DNA of 64,000 bases from VAZQ01 sp036557665. GTDB lineage: Bacteria > Pseudomonadota > Alphaproteobacteria > Rhizobiales > Xanthobacteraceae. The DNA is taken from assembly GCA_036557665.1 (NCBI GenBank), contig DATBHG010000069.1, positions 1 through 64,000 on the forward strand, in the 5' to 3' direction. A program made the position numbers and the translations under genes. This document shows positions 43,246 through 52,258 of this stretch, piece after piece. Below the pieces are notes generated by a model. The model saw only the letters and a list, made by a program, of their open reading frames with translations, did not search any database and was not told the DNA's origin. Each line of letters starts with the position of its first letter. Within the stretch, counting starts at the first letter, position 1.

Positions 43246-43258
43246 ATTGTTCAACAAT
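43246..43258. promoter_or_regulatory. 13-base palindrome over the GntR-gene start
   Basis: ATTGTTCAACAAT is a perfect inverted repeat that covers the ATG at 43257. It has the TTGT..ACAA layout seen in many FCD-type GntR operators, so it could serve autoregulation of the regulator and the divergent binding-protein operon. Confidence 0.45.
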
Positions 43259-44009
43259 GGGCTACTCTCCTTCGCCGATCCGGCGGGACAGCGTGATCAG
43301 CCAGGCCGCGCAGGAAATCTGCCGCTATATCGAAGCGGAGCGGCTCACCCCCGGCGACGCGCTGCCGCCGGAGACCCGCCTGTCGCAGATGCTGGGTATC
43401 AGCCGCAATTCGCTGCGCGAGGCGCTGCGGGTGTTGCACGGCCTCGGTCATGTGGAGAAGACAGCTGGCCGGCGGGTCGTCGTCACCGCCGCGGCGCAAG
43501 GCGGAAAGAGCGTGTTCGACCAGAGTGTGCTGATCGAGGCGGCGCCGGTTGCCAACGAGGTGCGCTCGCATATTGCGCAAAAATGCGCCGAGCTTTCCGC
43601 CGAGCGCATCACCAATGCCGAGCTGCGCGAGCTCGAGGCAGGGCTCGCCACCCTGAGAACGGCGATCGGCCGCCAGGACATGACCGCCGCCAAGGCCGCG
43701 CACGACTCGTTCCACGCAGTCCTGCTCGCCAGCGCCAGAAACCCGCTCCTCGTGGCCATGTTCAACCAGGCTCAGGTGGCAAGGCTCTCCAACGTGTCGC
43801 CGCAGCACAAGGGCTTCTATGACCCACGTCACCTCGCCCACCATCGGGCGCTGCTGCGCGCCCTGCGCAAGCATGACGCTCGCGCCGCGGCGGCAGCCGT
43901 GCGCCGGCACTACCGGAGCCTCGGTCTCATGCTTGCCGTCGTGAGCAGAGCACGGCGCGGGGCACGACCCGGCCGCAGCGAGGCCGAAGCAAGGCCGCTG
44001 ACGCTGTAA
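43257..44009 (+). CDS. GntR/FadR-family transcriptional regulator
   Basis: 250 residues. The winged HTH (EICRYIEAERLTPGDALPPETRLSQMLGISRNSLREALRVLHGLG, about residues 19-62) precedes a helical FCD ligand domain with EVRSHIAQKCAELSAERI and KAAHDSFHAVLLASARN (metal-binding residues). Such regulators usually respond to an organic acid or aromatic metabolite. The gene is divergent from the binding-protein/Rieske genes and convergent with the LigB-type dioxygenase, so it is the natural candidate regulator for this degradation island. A 13-base palindrome overlaps its start. Confidence 0.92.
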   Translation: MGYSPSPIRRDSVISQAAQEICRYIEAERLTPGDALPPETRLSQMLGISRNSLREALRVLHGLGHVEKTAGRRVVVTAAAQGGKSVFDQSVLIEAAPVANEVRSHIAQKCAELSAERITNAELRELEAGLATLRTAIGRQDMTAAKAAHDSFHAVLLASARNPLLVAMFNQAQVARLSNVSPQHKGFYDPRHLAHHRALLRALRKHDARAAAAAVRRHYRSLGLMLAVVSRARRGARPGRSEAEARPLTL

Positions 44010-44065
44010 GACTTGCCTATGTAAGACTTGCTTATGTAAGACTTGCCTATGTAAGACTTGCCTAC
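44006..44065. repeat. 15-base tandem repeat, four copies
   Basis: Four consecutive copies of GTAAGACTTGCCTAT (copy 2 has a T for C, copy 4 ends C). The first copy includes the stop of the GntR gene, and the last includes the stop of the convergent dioxygenase gene. Its period equals five codons. Confidence 0.85.
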
Positions 44066-45126
44066 GCGCGAGCACGCAGCCGCTGGATCTGCAGCTGCGC
44101 CAGGAACGGCACCAGCGGGTGCGCTCCCATTCTCACGATCGAGGGAAGGTCGAGCGTGATCAGCGCCTCGCGCTGATCGGGCGGCAGGTGGAACTTGTCC
44201 GCGAAGGCGGGGGCGTCGGCGACGTATTGCGCCCGCGCGTCAGGGTCATGGGCAAGCCCGTGCAGGGCGGATGTCAGCTCCACGAGCTCGGGCTTGATCG
44301 CCGGGTAATGCGCGGCACGCTCCGCTTCCCGGTGTCCGCCGGTCCAGCCCAGCGAGGCATAGTTGTGATGCCAGCTCGGATCCATGGACACGATGTCGGG
44401 CTTGCGCTCGCCCAGCGCGCCGGCCGCGCAGGCCCAGCAGCGCAACTCGATGTTTCCGGTATCATCGAGCTCGGTCTCGTCGAATCCGATCAGCGACTTG
44501 AGATTGCCCGCCTTGAGCTTTTCGAGCAGCCGGTTGTCCCACGCCAGCTCCGGATCGGAGTAGCGATCGGTGCCGGGAAAATGCGACATGCCGCCGCTCG
44601 AAAGCACTACCGTCTTGAGACCCAGTGTCGTCACCGTGCGGGCGAGCGCCTGTCCGAAGGCGTAGCAGCGCTCCATCGTCGGCTGCGGCGGCAGATACGC
44701 ATTCACGTAGATCGGCAGCACCGCATCGGTATGCCCGAGATGCGTGAGGGGAATGCCGATCGCGTAATCGATCTTGGCCGTGCTGGTGAAGGCGGGGTCG
44801 AAGCTCTGGCGATAGAGCTGGCGAACGATCTCGAAGCCGATCTCGCTCGGGATCTTCCAGTGGAACTTTCTGCCTGCAAATTCGCCGGTTGCCTCACCGC
44901 CGACATGCACGGTGAACGGCGGCGCTGCATTGTGAAAGAACTGCTCGGCGTGGTCGTTGGAGAAGATGATCCACAGGTCCGGTTCCAGCGCGCGCAGTTT
45001 CCTGCCGATATCCGCCGCCACTTCGCGCACGTGCTCCACGTTCTTCTTGTCCTCGGTCTGGGGCATGGTGAAGAACTGAGGCGCATGCGGCAGCATGGCG
45101 CCGCCGATCACGGTCGACATCATCAT
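44062..45126 (-). CDS. Class III extradiol dioxygenase, LigB-LigA fusion
   Basis: 354 residues; AGGAGAGCA precedes the ATG at 45126. The first two thirds match LigB (metal histidine in AMLPHAPQFF, SNDHAEQFF, GMSHFPGTDR). The last part, from about residue 275, resembles the small LigA subunit (ALHGLAHDPDARAQYVADAPAFADKFHLPPDQREAL). Two-domain forms like this are known from gallate dioxygenase. These enzymes cleave catechol-type rings next to the hydroxyls. The substrate here probably follows from the Rieske dioxygenase product. It points towards the GntR gene. Confidence 0.88.
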   Translation of the reverse strand: MMMSTVIGGAMLPHAPQFFTMPQTEDKKNVEHVREVAADIGRKLRALEPDLWIIFSNDHAEQFFHNAAPPFTVHVGGEATGEFAGRKFHWKIPSEIGFEIVRQLYRQSFDPAFTSTAKIDYAIGIPLTHLGHTDAVLPIYVNAYLPPQPTMERCYAFGQALARTVTTLGLKTVVLSSGGMSHFPGTDRYSDPELAWDNRLLEKLKAGNLKSLIGFDETELDDTGNIELRCWACAAGALGERKPDIVSMDPSWHHNYASLGWTGGHREAERAAHYPAIKPELVELTSALHGLAHDPDARAQYVADAPAFADKFHLPPDQREALITLDLPSIVRMGAHPLVPFLAQLQIQRLRARA

Positions 45127-45148
45127 TGCTCTCCTTGACCTCGTACAG

Positions 45149-45268
45149 GGCGGGTTAGATTAGCGGCCAAGTCGCCCGAGCGACTTGGTCGCGTAACCCG
45201 CCGTCCGTCCAAGCGGCTCGACGGCGGATTACGCCTCGCCTCGCTCGGCTGATCAAATCCGCCCTACG
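45149..45268. repeat. REP-like inverted repeats upstream of the EamA gene
   Basis: Two modules. 45149-45212 has arms GGCGGGTTA / TAACCCGCC with an inner AAGTCGC / GCGACTT hairpin; 45223-45268 begins GGCGGATTACGC and ends AATCCGCC. These are typical of dispersed extragenic palindromes of Bradyrhizobium-type genomes. They lie between the dioxygenase and EamA genes. Confidence 0.6.
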
Positions 45269-45328
45269 CATTATTGTATCATCCGCTACAATCAGCTCGA
45301 GTCGCAATAACCTTGCCAGAAGCATCAC

Positions 45329-46264
45329 GTGGGGCAGCAAAACACATCCTCACTGCGATCGGGCGAGGCTGTTCTGCTCCTCGCAGCCGTCGCCGTGGGC
45401 TGGGGAACAGCATGGCCCGTGATCAAGGCGATCCTGCAGGACGTGCCGCCGCTGTGGACGCTGCTGCTGCGCTCCATGGTCGGAACCACCACCTTGTTTG
45501 CGATCTCGATCGGCCGGAGATCTTTGAGCCTGCCGTTGCGCGGCGACATCGCCGTCGTGCTGAACGTCTCTCTCCTGCACATGGTCGCCTTCGCCGTTCT
45601 GGTGAGCGTCGGCCTTCAGTTCGTTCCGGCCGGCCGCTCGATCGTGCTTGGCTACACCACGCCGCTCTGGGTGAGCGCCGGCGCGCGCCTGTTCCTCGGG
45701 GAAGCGCTGACGCGCGCGCGCGTGGCCGGCATCGCCACCGGCCTCCTCGGCCTTGCGGTGCTGTTCAATCCTTCGAGCTTTCCCTGGCACGATCGCGCAG
45801 CGCTCACGGGAAATGTCCTGGTGCTGCTCGGCTCGTTTTGCTGGGCGGCGAGCATCCTGCACGTCCGCGCTCACCGATGGGTGTCCTCGCCGTTCGAGCT
45901 GGTCCCCTGGCAGGTGCTCCTTGCCACCTGTACGCTCGCCCCGTTGGCGCTCATGTTCGAGGGGTTGCCCCGTATCGATTGGAGTCCACGATTGCTCGCG
46001 CTGCTGCTCTATGGGGGCACGGCAGGGATCGCGTTACCGTATTGGGCGATGCAGATCGTCAACAAGAACCTGCCCGCAATCACAACCGCGCTTGCGCTGC
46101 TCGTGGTGCCGGTCGTCGGGGTTGCCTGCTCGGCACTTGCGCTGGGCGAGCCGATCACCGCCGGCCTGATCCTGGCCATGCTGCTCATCATCAGCGGCAT
46201 TGCCATCGGCATGAGCGATTCGATCCTGCGGCTGTGGGCAGGGAAAGCGAAGGGGTGGCGCTGA
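45329..46264 (+). CDS. EamA/DMT-family transporter
   Basis: 311 residues with about ten membrane helices in two repeat halves; the start is GTG at 45329. Signals are LLLAAVAVGWGTAWPVIKAIL, WTLLLRSMVGTTTLFA and ALLLYGGTAGIALPYWAMQIVNKNLPAITTALALLVVPVVGVACSALALGEPITAG, the typical DMT fold. Such carriers often export amino acids, metabolites or drugs. It may belong to the aromatic island or stand alone, followed by the histidine kinase gene after 27 bases. Confidence 0.88.
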   Translation: MGQQNTSSLRSGEAVLLLAAVAVGWGTAWPVIKAILQDVPPLWTLLLRSMVGTTTLFAISIGRRSLSLPLRGDIAVVLNVSLLHMVAFAVLVSVGLQFVPAGRSIVLGYTTPLWVSAGARLFLGEALTRARVAGIATGLLGLAVLFNPSSFPWHDRAALTGNVLVLLGSFCWAASILHVRAHRWVSSPFELVPWQVLLATCTLAPLALMFEGLPRIDWSPRLLALLLYGGTAGIALPYWAMQIVNKNLPAITTALALLVVPVVGVACSALALGEPITAGLILAMLLIISGIAIGMSDSILRLWAGKAKGWR

Positions 46265-46291
46265 TCCTCCGGATTCCGATAATGAAGCTTG

Positions 46292-47752
46292 ATGCGCTCG
46301 CTGCAAATGCGATTGCTGGCGCTTTGGCTCCTGCTCGCGATTTCCGCAGGCGTCACCGGCTATTTGTTGCTGCAAATTTATCAGCAGTCGGCCAGTGCAC
46401 AGGTCGTGCGGGAGGAGGGTGCCGTCACGCGAGCGTGCCGCGAGATCGGCGATCGATATAGATTTTTCGCTGCCGGTTGGACGGATAGGAGCAACGCCGG
46501 AATTGACGACGCACTCAAGCGGCAGCTCACCGCTGTCGTTACGGCGGCGCTGTCGCGCGCAGCCGGAATCGAAGGTGGCATCTGGGATGCATCCTCGGGG
46601 GCGATTGCCTACGCCTTTCCAACCTATGAGGGTTCGGGGCCGAAGACCGATGTGCCCCCTGCCGAAACCCCGGCCATTCGCCAGGTCAATGCGGAAGCCC
46701 TTCGCGGCGAACGCCCGATAACGTGGCATCAGACCAGCCCATCGCAGGTCCTCATTGTCCACGCCTGTCCGCTCGGCGGTCCGTTGCCCAGCCTCTCCGC
46801 ATGGACCATGACCCGCGTGTTCACCGGCCAAGGACCGGCCTACCGTCAGTTGCTGCTTGGACTCTCCATGCTCGGTCTCATCGTGCTTGGATCGGCCCTG
46901 TGGCTCGGATACATCCTGGTGAGGTGGTCGCGCAGCCTTGGCCGAGTACAGGCGGCGCTCGCCAGCCGCAATCAGCTGGGCGACCTGCCGGAGCTGCCTT
47001 TGACCGGGGAACGCGAGCTCGACCGTCTCGTGCACGCAGTGAATGCAGCTGGGACGAGAGTGGCCGACGAGCGTCGCCGAGCGGCAACCGCCGAGCGGCT
47101 CGCCGTCATTGGACGACTCGCTGCCGGCGTTGCCCACGAGATTCGCAACCCGATCGCGGCTATGCGGCTGAAGGCCGAAAATGCCTTGGCGGGATCGGAC
47201 ACCGCGCGCCGAGCCTCGGCGCTGCAATCGATCCTCGACCAGATCGGTCGGCTTGATGCGCTCCTGCGCGACCTGCTGGCGCTCACCCAGCAGAAACAGC
47301 TCCGGCCCGAAAAGGTCGACCTCGCGCAGTTCCTGGCTCAAGTCGTCGAAGCTCACAGTGAACTTGCGAAAGACAAGGGCGTTAAGATGGAGGTCGGCGC
47401 GGTTCCCGAATTCAGCGGGGGGTTCTATTTCGACGTGAACCAGATACGCCGCGCCTTGGACAACCTGGTTCTCAACGGGATTCAGAATACTCCCTCCGGT
47501 GCCAGCGTGACAATTGATGCATTTGCGGAGGCCGGCATCCTGCGTGTGCGTGTCACCAACACGGGTGCGAGCATCCCCGACTCGATCAGGGATCACTTGT
47601 TCGACCCGTTCGTCACGACACGAGCGAACGGTACTGGACTGGGACTCGCAACCGTGCGGGAGATCGCCCGGGCCCACGGCGGCGATGTACGTCTGGTGCC
47701 GCACACGGGAGGCGTCGCTTTCGAGCTCGAGCTGCCATGGCCACCGTCCTGA
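46292..47752 (+). CDS. Sensor histidine kinase with HAMP-like linker
   Basis: 486 residues from the ATG at 46292; a TTG one codon earlier is possible. TM1 is at residues 8-28 and TM2 at about 190-212, with a periplasmic sensor domain between that I cannot assign. The DHp domain holds the phosphoacceptor His282 (GVAHEIRNPIAAM). The ATPase domain has the N box DNLVLNGIQNTPSG and G box GTGLGLATVREIARAHGG. It overlaps the response regulator gene by 16 bases. It phosphorylates the NtrC-type regulator next door in response to an unknown extracytoplasmic signal. Confidence 0.9.
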   Translation: MRSLQMRLLALWLLLAISAGVTGYLLLQIYQQSASAQVVREEGAVTRACREIGDRYRFFAAGWTDRSNAGIDDALKRQLTAVVTAALSRAAGIEGGIWDASSGAIAYAFPTYEGSGPKTDVPPAETPAIRQVNAEALRGERPITWHQTSPSQVLIVHACPLGGPLPSLSAWTMTRVFTGQGPAYRQLLLGLSMLGLIVLGSALWLGYILVRWSRSLGRVQAALASRNQLGDLPELPLTGERELDRLVHAVNAAGTRVADERRRAATAERLAVIGRLAAGVAHEIRNPIAAMRLKAENALAGSDTARRASALQSILDQIGRLDALLRDLLALTQQKQLRPEKVDLAQFLAQVVEAHSELAKDKGVKMEVGAVPEFSGGFYFDVNQIRRALDNLVLNGIQNTPSGASVTIDAFAEAGILRVRVTNTGASIPDSIRDHLFDPFVTTRANGTGLGLATVREIARAHGGDVRLVPHTGGVAFELELPWPPS

Positions 47753-49125
47753 TCGTCGACGATGATCAAGCGCTGCGCGAGGGTCTTTCCGAAACCATCA
47801 GCGACCTCGGTCATCAACCCATTTTGGCTTCCTCCGGGCGGGAGGCACTCGCGCGCGTGTCCGGTGATGATATAGATGCCGTGCTGCTCGATCTGCGCAT
47901 GCCCGGCGACGTGAACGGGATCGAATTCCTCAGGCGCATTCGCAAGCAAAAAAACTGTCCGCCGGTCGTCGTGTTGACCGCATTCGCCAGCTCGGAAAAT
48001 ACCATCGAGGCGATGCGCCTGGGGGCATTCGATCATCTCACGAAACCGATTGGACGAGATGAGTTGGCATCGCTGCTTGCGCGGATGATCTCGGACCGGG
48101 AAACCGTTCCGACGATTTTCTCGCAGGCCGGGGCTTCTCGGGAAGCGCTGGTCGGCTCGAGCGAAGCAATGCGCCGCGTGCAGAAGATGATCGGGCTAGC
48201 CGCCGACAGCGATACCACCGTGCTGATCCTGGGCGAGACCGGGACGGGCAAAGAGCTTGTCGCCCGCGCCCTGCATGACCACGGCCGACGCAAGGACAAG
48301 CCTTTCGTCGCCGTGAACTGCGCGGCGATACCCGCCGAGCTGCTCGAAAGCGAATTGTTCGGCCATGTCAAAGGCGCATTCACTGGCGCGACGTTCGACC
48401 GTCCGGGCGCGTTCCGCGCGGCCGACGGCGGGACAATTCTGCTCGACGAGATCGGTGACATGTCAGGGGTCATGCAGGCCAAGATCCTGCGGGCGCTGCA
48501 GGAAAAGATCGTAACTCCGCTCGGCGGCAGGCCGGTCGAGGTGGATGTGCGCGTCCTTGCCGCCACCCATCACGACCTGCCGTCCCTTGTCTCTGCGAAC
48601 CGGTTCCGGGAGGACCTTTTCTACCGGCTGAATGTTGTTTCGATCAGGCTTCCGCCGTTGCGCGAACGCTCCGAGGATATCGTGCAATTGGCGGAGCATT
48701 TCCTGCAATTGTCCGCGGGCCAGAATGCACCGAGGCGGCTGAGCGCGGCTGCGGCGGCGCGGCTGCGGGATCACAGGTGGCCCGGCAATATTCGAGAGCT
48801 GAAGAATCTCATTGAGCGTGCCCACGTGCTCGTTCGCGGAGAGGTCATCGAGGATAGGGACCTGGACATCGGTCCGGAGCAGGGCAAGGGGGGTGCGCTT
48901 GCGAGGGAACGGTTGAACGCCGACTTGCCCGGCGCAGTTGCCCAGCTCGAGAAGGAGATGATCGTTCGAGCCTTGGAGCAATCCCGGGGGAACCGCGCCG
49001 AGGCGGCGCGGCAGCTCAAGATCAACCGCCAGCTCCTCTATAACAAAATGCAACGCTATGGAATTTCGACCGAGGCGTCAGAGAACGCGACGCCGCCTGT
49101 CAGGAAAATTGACGGTCGCAGCTAG
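47737..49125 (+). CDS. NtrC-type response regulator (sigma-54 activator)
   Basis: 462 residues. The receiver domain has VLIVDDDQAL with phosphoacceptor Asp52 (LLDLRMPG) and LTKPIG. The AAA+ domain shows Walker A GETGTGKE, the sigma-54 contact loop GAFTGAT and Walker B GGTILLDEIGDM. The C-terminal Fis-like HTH is NRAEAARQLKINRQLLYNKMQRYGI. The gene overlaps the kinase gene. It activates RNA polymerase-sigma54 at unknown promoters; candidates are the transporters that follow. Confidence 0.94.
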   Translation: MATVLIVDDDQALREGLSETISDLGHQPILASSGREALARVSGDDIDAVLLDLRMPGDVNGIEFLRRIRKQKNCPPVVVLTAFASSENTIEAMRLGAFDHLTKPIGRDELASLLARMISDRETVPTIFSQAGASREALVGSSEAMRRVQKMIGLAADSDTTVLILGETGTGKELVARALHDHGRRKDKPFVAVNCAAIPAELLESELFGHVKGAFTGATFDRPGAFRAADGGTILLDEIGDMSGVMQAKILRALQEKIVTPLGGRPVEVDVRVLAATHHDLPSLVSANRFREDLFYRLNVVSIRLPPLRERSEDIVQLAEHFLQLSAGQNAPRRLSAAAAARLRDHRWPGNIRELKNLIERAHVLVRGEVIEDRDLDIGPEQGKGGALARERLNADLPGAVAQLEKEMIVRALEQSRGNRAEAARQLKINRQLLYNKMQRYGISTEASENATPPVRKIDGRS

Positions 49126-49302
49126 CACCTCTCCGAAAAGTCGCTGACTCCATCGACATCGGCCGTTGGCATGGCTGTTGCTGTGCCTGAGGCATGAGTG
49201 ATCGAGCCACGCATCGGATCGGGCGGACCGAAAGGTTCGTCGCCTCGATAGTCATCGGGCGCATTCCGCGAGTGCAGCGCAGAAGCGAATTCAGGCACGG
49301 AG

Positions 49303-50640
49303 ATGATCATACAAAGATCAGGTAAGTGCTGGGAGCCGAGCGAGTCGAGAATTCGGCGCCCGCTCGATGCGCTGAATTTCTTTCTGGCCGACGTGCGCGG
49401 CGGGCTCGGCCCCTATCTTGCCACCTATTTACTCACCGTGCGGCACTGGGATGAGGCGAGCATCGGCCTTGTCATGTCCATCGCAACCCTTGCCGGGCTT
49501 CTTGCTCAGACACCGGCCGGTGCGCTGGTCGATGCGGCGCAGGCCAAGCGTGGCGCAGTCGCCGCCGCAGCGCTCCTGGTGGCTTTTGCCTCGCTTTCCC
49601 TGCCCTGGCTGCCGGATTTCTGGTCGGTTGCCGCTTCGCAAGCGGCGGCGCACGCCGCGGCGGCGGTTGTTGCGCCGGCCATCTCTGCCATTACGCTCGG
49701 GACCATGGGACACGCGGCGTTCGCCCGCCGGATCGGCCGCAACGAATCGTTCAATCATGCCGGCAATGTGTTCGCGGCAGCCGTCGCGGGCGTGACCGCT
49801 TATGTCTGGGGCCCGATCGTCGTGTTCTTGCTGTTGGCGGCGATGTCGCTCGCCAGCCTTGTCAGCGTGCTTACGATTCCGGCCAACGCCATCGATCATG
49901 ACCTGGCACGCGGGTTGGATGACGGCAAATGGGTCCAGTGCGAGGGGCGAGAACAGCATGATCGACCGTCCGGCTTGCAGGTGCTCGTGACCTGCCGGCC
50001 TCTGCTCGTGTTCGCGGCCTGCGTCGTTCTTTTCCATTTTGCCAACGCTGCCATGCTTCCCCTTGTCGGCCAGAAGCTTGCGCTCAAAGACCAGAACCTC
50101 GGCACCAGCCTGATGTCGGCGTGCATCATCGCGGCGCAGATCGTGATGGTTCCGATGGCCATGCTGGTCGGCTCCAAGGCGGATGCCTGGGGCCGCAAAC
50201 CCCTGTTCCTGACTGCACTCGTCATTCTCCCGATCCGCGGCGCGCTTTACGCGTTCTCAAACGATGCCTATTGGCTGGTCGGCGTGCAGTTGCTCGACGG
50301 GGTCGGCGCAGGCATCTACGGCGCCATCTTTCCGATCATCGTAGCCGATTTGATGCGCGGGACGGGGCGCTTCAATGTCGCGCAGGGCGTGATAATAACC
50401 GCTCAGGAGATCGGTGCGGCCCTTTCCACGGCGGTTGCCGGGCTCGTGGTCGTTGCAGCGGGTTACCGCGCGGCATTCCTGGCGCTCGCCGGGATTGCGG
50501 CGGCAGCCCTGTTGCTGTTCTGGCTCGCAATGCCGGGGACGAGCGCGAACGAGACAAGCCGCACCAGGCCTTTCCGGGACGACGCCTGCGATCCAATCGC
50601 CAGGTTGTCCGGCGCGCCCGCGGAGCAGAGCTCATGTTGA
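49303..50640 (+). CDS. MFS transporter
   Basis: 445 residues, about twelve membrane helices. Core motifs are DALNFFLADVRGGLGPYLATYLLTVRHWDEASIGLVMSI, LVDAAQAKRGAVAAAALLVAFA and the central KADAWGRKPLFL. It starts at ATG 49303, 177 bases after the response regulator. Its final codons overlap the start of the next transporter, so the two are translationally coupled. Substrate unknown; efflux is possible. Confidence 0.88.
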   Translation: MIIQRSGKCWEPSESRIRRPLDALNFFLADVRGGLGPYLATYLLTVRHWDEASIGLVMSIATLAGLLAQTPAGALVDAAQAKRGAVAAAALLVAFASLSLPWLPDFWSVAASQAAAHAAAAVVAPAISAITLGTMGHAAFARRIGRNESFNHAGNVFAAAVAGVTAYVWGPIVVFLLLAAMSLASLVSVLTIPANAIDHDLARGLDDGKWVQCEGREQHDRPSGLQVLVTCRPLLVFAACVVLFHFANAAMLPLVGQKLALKDQNLGTSLMSACIIAAQIVMVPMAMLVGSKADAWGRKPLFLTALVILPIRGALYAFSNDAYWLVGVQLLDGVGAGIYGAIFPIIVADLMRGTGRFNVAQGVIITAQEIGAALSTAVAGLVVVAAGYRAAFLALAGIAAAALLLFWLAMPGTSANETSRTRPFRDDACDPIARLSGAPAEQSSC

Positions 50641-52028
50641 TGCGCACTTCGGCAAGGCGCGCGGCTCTCCGCGGCCGCAGGCAAAAACGGCCGGCCGGCG
50701 CCGCGCTCGCGGCAGTGGCGGTGGGGCTCATCCTGCTCGCCGCGACCACGGCGTTTTGGCTGCTGCACTCCTCGTCTAGGCTCGAGGCGCTGTGGGACCG
50801 GGATGCGGCTGATCTTGCAGCCGTTCTCATCTTTGCCGCGACCTATGCCGTCATCGCCATCGGCAAGCTGCCCGGCTCGCACATGGATCGCGCGGGCGCC
50901 GCCCTTCTGGGAGCAAGCCTCATGCTGGCGACGGGGCTGCTGTCCCTCGACGAGGCCTACCGGGCCATCGATGTAAATACCATCGCGCTCCTGCTCGGAA
51001 TGATGATCATTGTCGCCAACATTCGGCTGTCCGGGTTCTTTTACGCCGTCAACAACTGGGTCGTCACCCGCGCCGGTCACCCGGTTCTGCTCCTTACCGC
51101 GATCATCCTGGTTTCCGGATTTTTCTCCGCCTTCCTGGTCAATGATGCGATCTGTCTCGCGCTGACCCCGCTGGTCGTCGATGCGGTGGCCAGGCTTCGC
51201 CGCAACCCGGTTCCCTATCTGCTCGCAGTCGCGATGGCGTCCAATGTCGGCAGCACGGCGACGATCACCGGCAATCCTCAGAACATCATGATCGGCAGCT
51301 TCTCGCACGTTCCCTATGCGGCGTTTTCCGCAGCGCTGTCGCCGATAGCGGCAGTGGGCCTGTTGCTGACGCTGTTGCTGATCGTCCTGTGCTTTCCCGC
51401 AGAGCTCTGGACAAGAGAGCGCTCTCACGCCCAGCCGCTCGCAGCCCACGTGCATGCGGCGCTGCTGGTCAAATCGGTCGGGATCACCGCGGCGATGGTG
51501 ACTGCCTGTTTTGCCGGGCAACCTCCGGCAAAGGCTGCGCTGATTGCAGGCGCGCTGCTTCTGCTGACGCGCCGGGTGAAATCCGAAAAAGTCTACAACC
51601 GGGTCGATTGGACCTTGCTCCTGATGTTCATGGGCCTGTTCATCGTCGTTGCAGGGTTCGAGAAGGCGGTCCTCACCCCCGAGCTGCTGCAGGGGGTCGG
51701 CGGGCTGCATCTCGACGATCTGCCGGTGCTCAGCTTGCTTACGGCCGTTCTGTCCAATCTGGTCAGTAACGTTCCGGCGGTGCTCGTGCTCAAACCCTTC
51801 GTGGCGAGTCTTGCCGACCCGCAGCGCGCGTGGCTGGCCGTGGCGATGTCGTCCACGCTTGCAGGCAACCTCACGATCGTAGGATCGGTTGCGAATCTTA
51901 TCGTGGTGCAGGTCGCGCGGTCCCACGGCGTGAGCATCGGCTTCTGGGATTACGCCAAGGTCGGCGCTCCGCTCACGCTCCTCACCATCTCGTTCGGGAT
52001 CCTGTGGCTGCAATTCATCGGGGCCTGA
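50634..52028 (+). CDS. SLC13/ArsB-type (ion transporter superfamily) permease
   Basis: 464 residues from the ATG at 50634, inside the end of the MFS gene; upstream frame extensions overlap MFS and are not real. About eleven hydrophobic segments, with VNDAICLALTPLVVDAVARLRRNPVPYLLAVAMASNVGSTATITGNPQNIM and the mirrored NVPAVLVLKPFVASL...GNLTIVGSVANLIVVQVAR, the two re-entrant motifs of this family (CitM, NhaD and ArsB relatives). It may transport citrate, arsenite or another anion. Coupled with the MFS gene. Confidence 0.88.
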   Translation: MLMRTSARRAALRGRRQKRPAGAALAAVAVGLILLAATTAFWLLHSSSRLEALWDRDAADLAAVLIFAATYAVIAIGKLPGSHMDRAGAALLGASLMLATGLLSLDEAYRAIDVNTIALLLGMMIIVANIRLSGFFYAVNNWVVTRAGHPVLLLTAIILVSGFFSAFLVNDAICLALTPLVVDAVARLRRNPVPYLLAVAMASNVGSTATITGNPQNIMIGSFSHVPYAAFSAALSPIAAVGLLLTLLLIVLCFPAELWTRERSHAQPLAAHVHAALLVKSVGITAAMVTACFAGQPPAKAALIAGALLLLTRRVKSEKVYNRVDWTLLLMFMGLFIVVAGFEKAVLTPELLQGVGGLHLDDLPVLSLLTAVLSNLVSNVPAVLVLKPFVASLADPQRAWLAVAMSSTLAGNLTIVGSVANLIVVQVARSHGVSIGFWDYAKVGAPLTLLTISFGILWLQFIGA

Positions 52029-52258
52029 TGCGGCGCTGTATCGGTTGTGCGCCCCTCGGAGGCTCGCGCGCCAGCAATGGGTGAGAGCGCCGGCCGTTCC
52101 AGAGTGCCCGCGTTCGGCACTACCATCAAAGACGGGGCTTTCTGGAATTTCTCGGTGGATGGCCGCATTCTGGCGGCTCGCCCCGGGGGTGCGCGTTGCC
52201 GTACCGTTACCTTATTTACCGCCGACTAACGGCCGACGGATCGATTCAAGGAGAGCCA

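Noticed and set aside
44006..44065. Possible CRISPR or clustered repeat system
   Set aside because: Head-to-tail repeats without spacers; plain tandem repeat.
46034..47704. 556-codon minus-strand frame opposite the histidine kinase
   Set aside because: Lies opposite well-conserved kinase motifs and has no recognisable domain.
50463..52013. 516-codon minus-strand frame opposite the SLC13-type permease
   Set aside because: Antisense of a multi-helix membrane protein, strongly charged and glutamine-rich, no family match.
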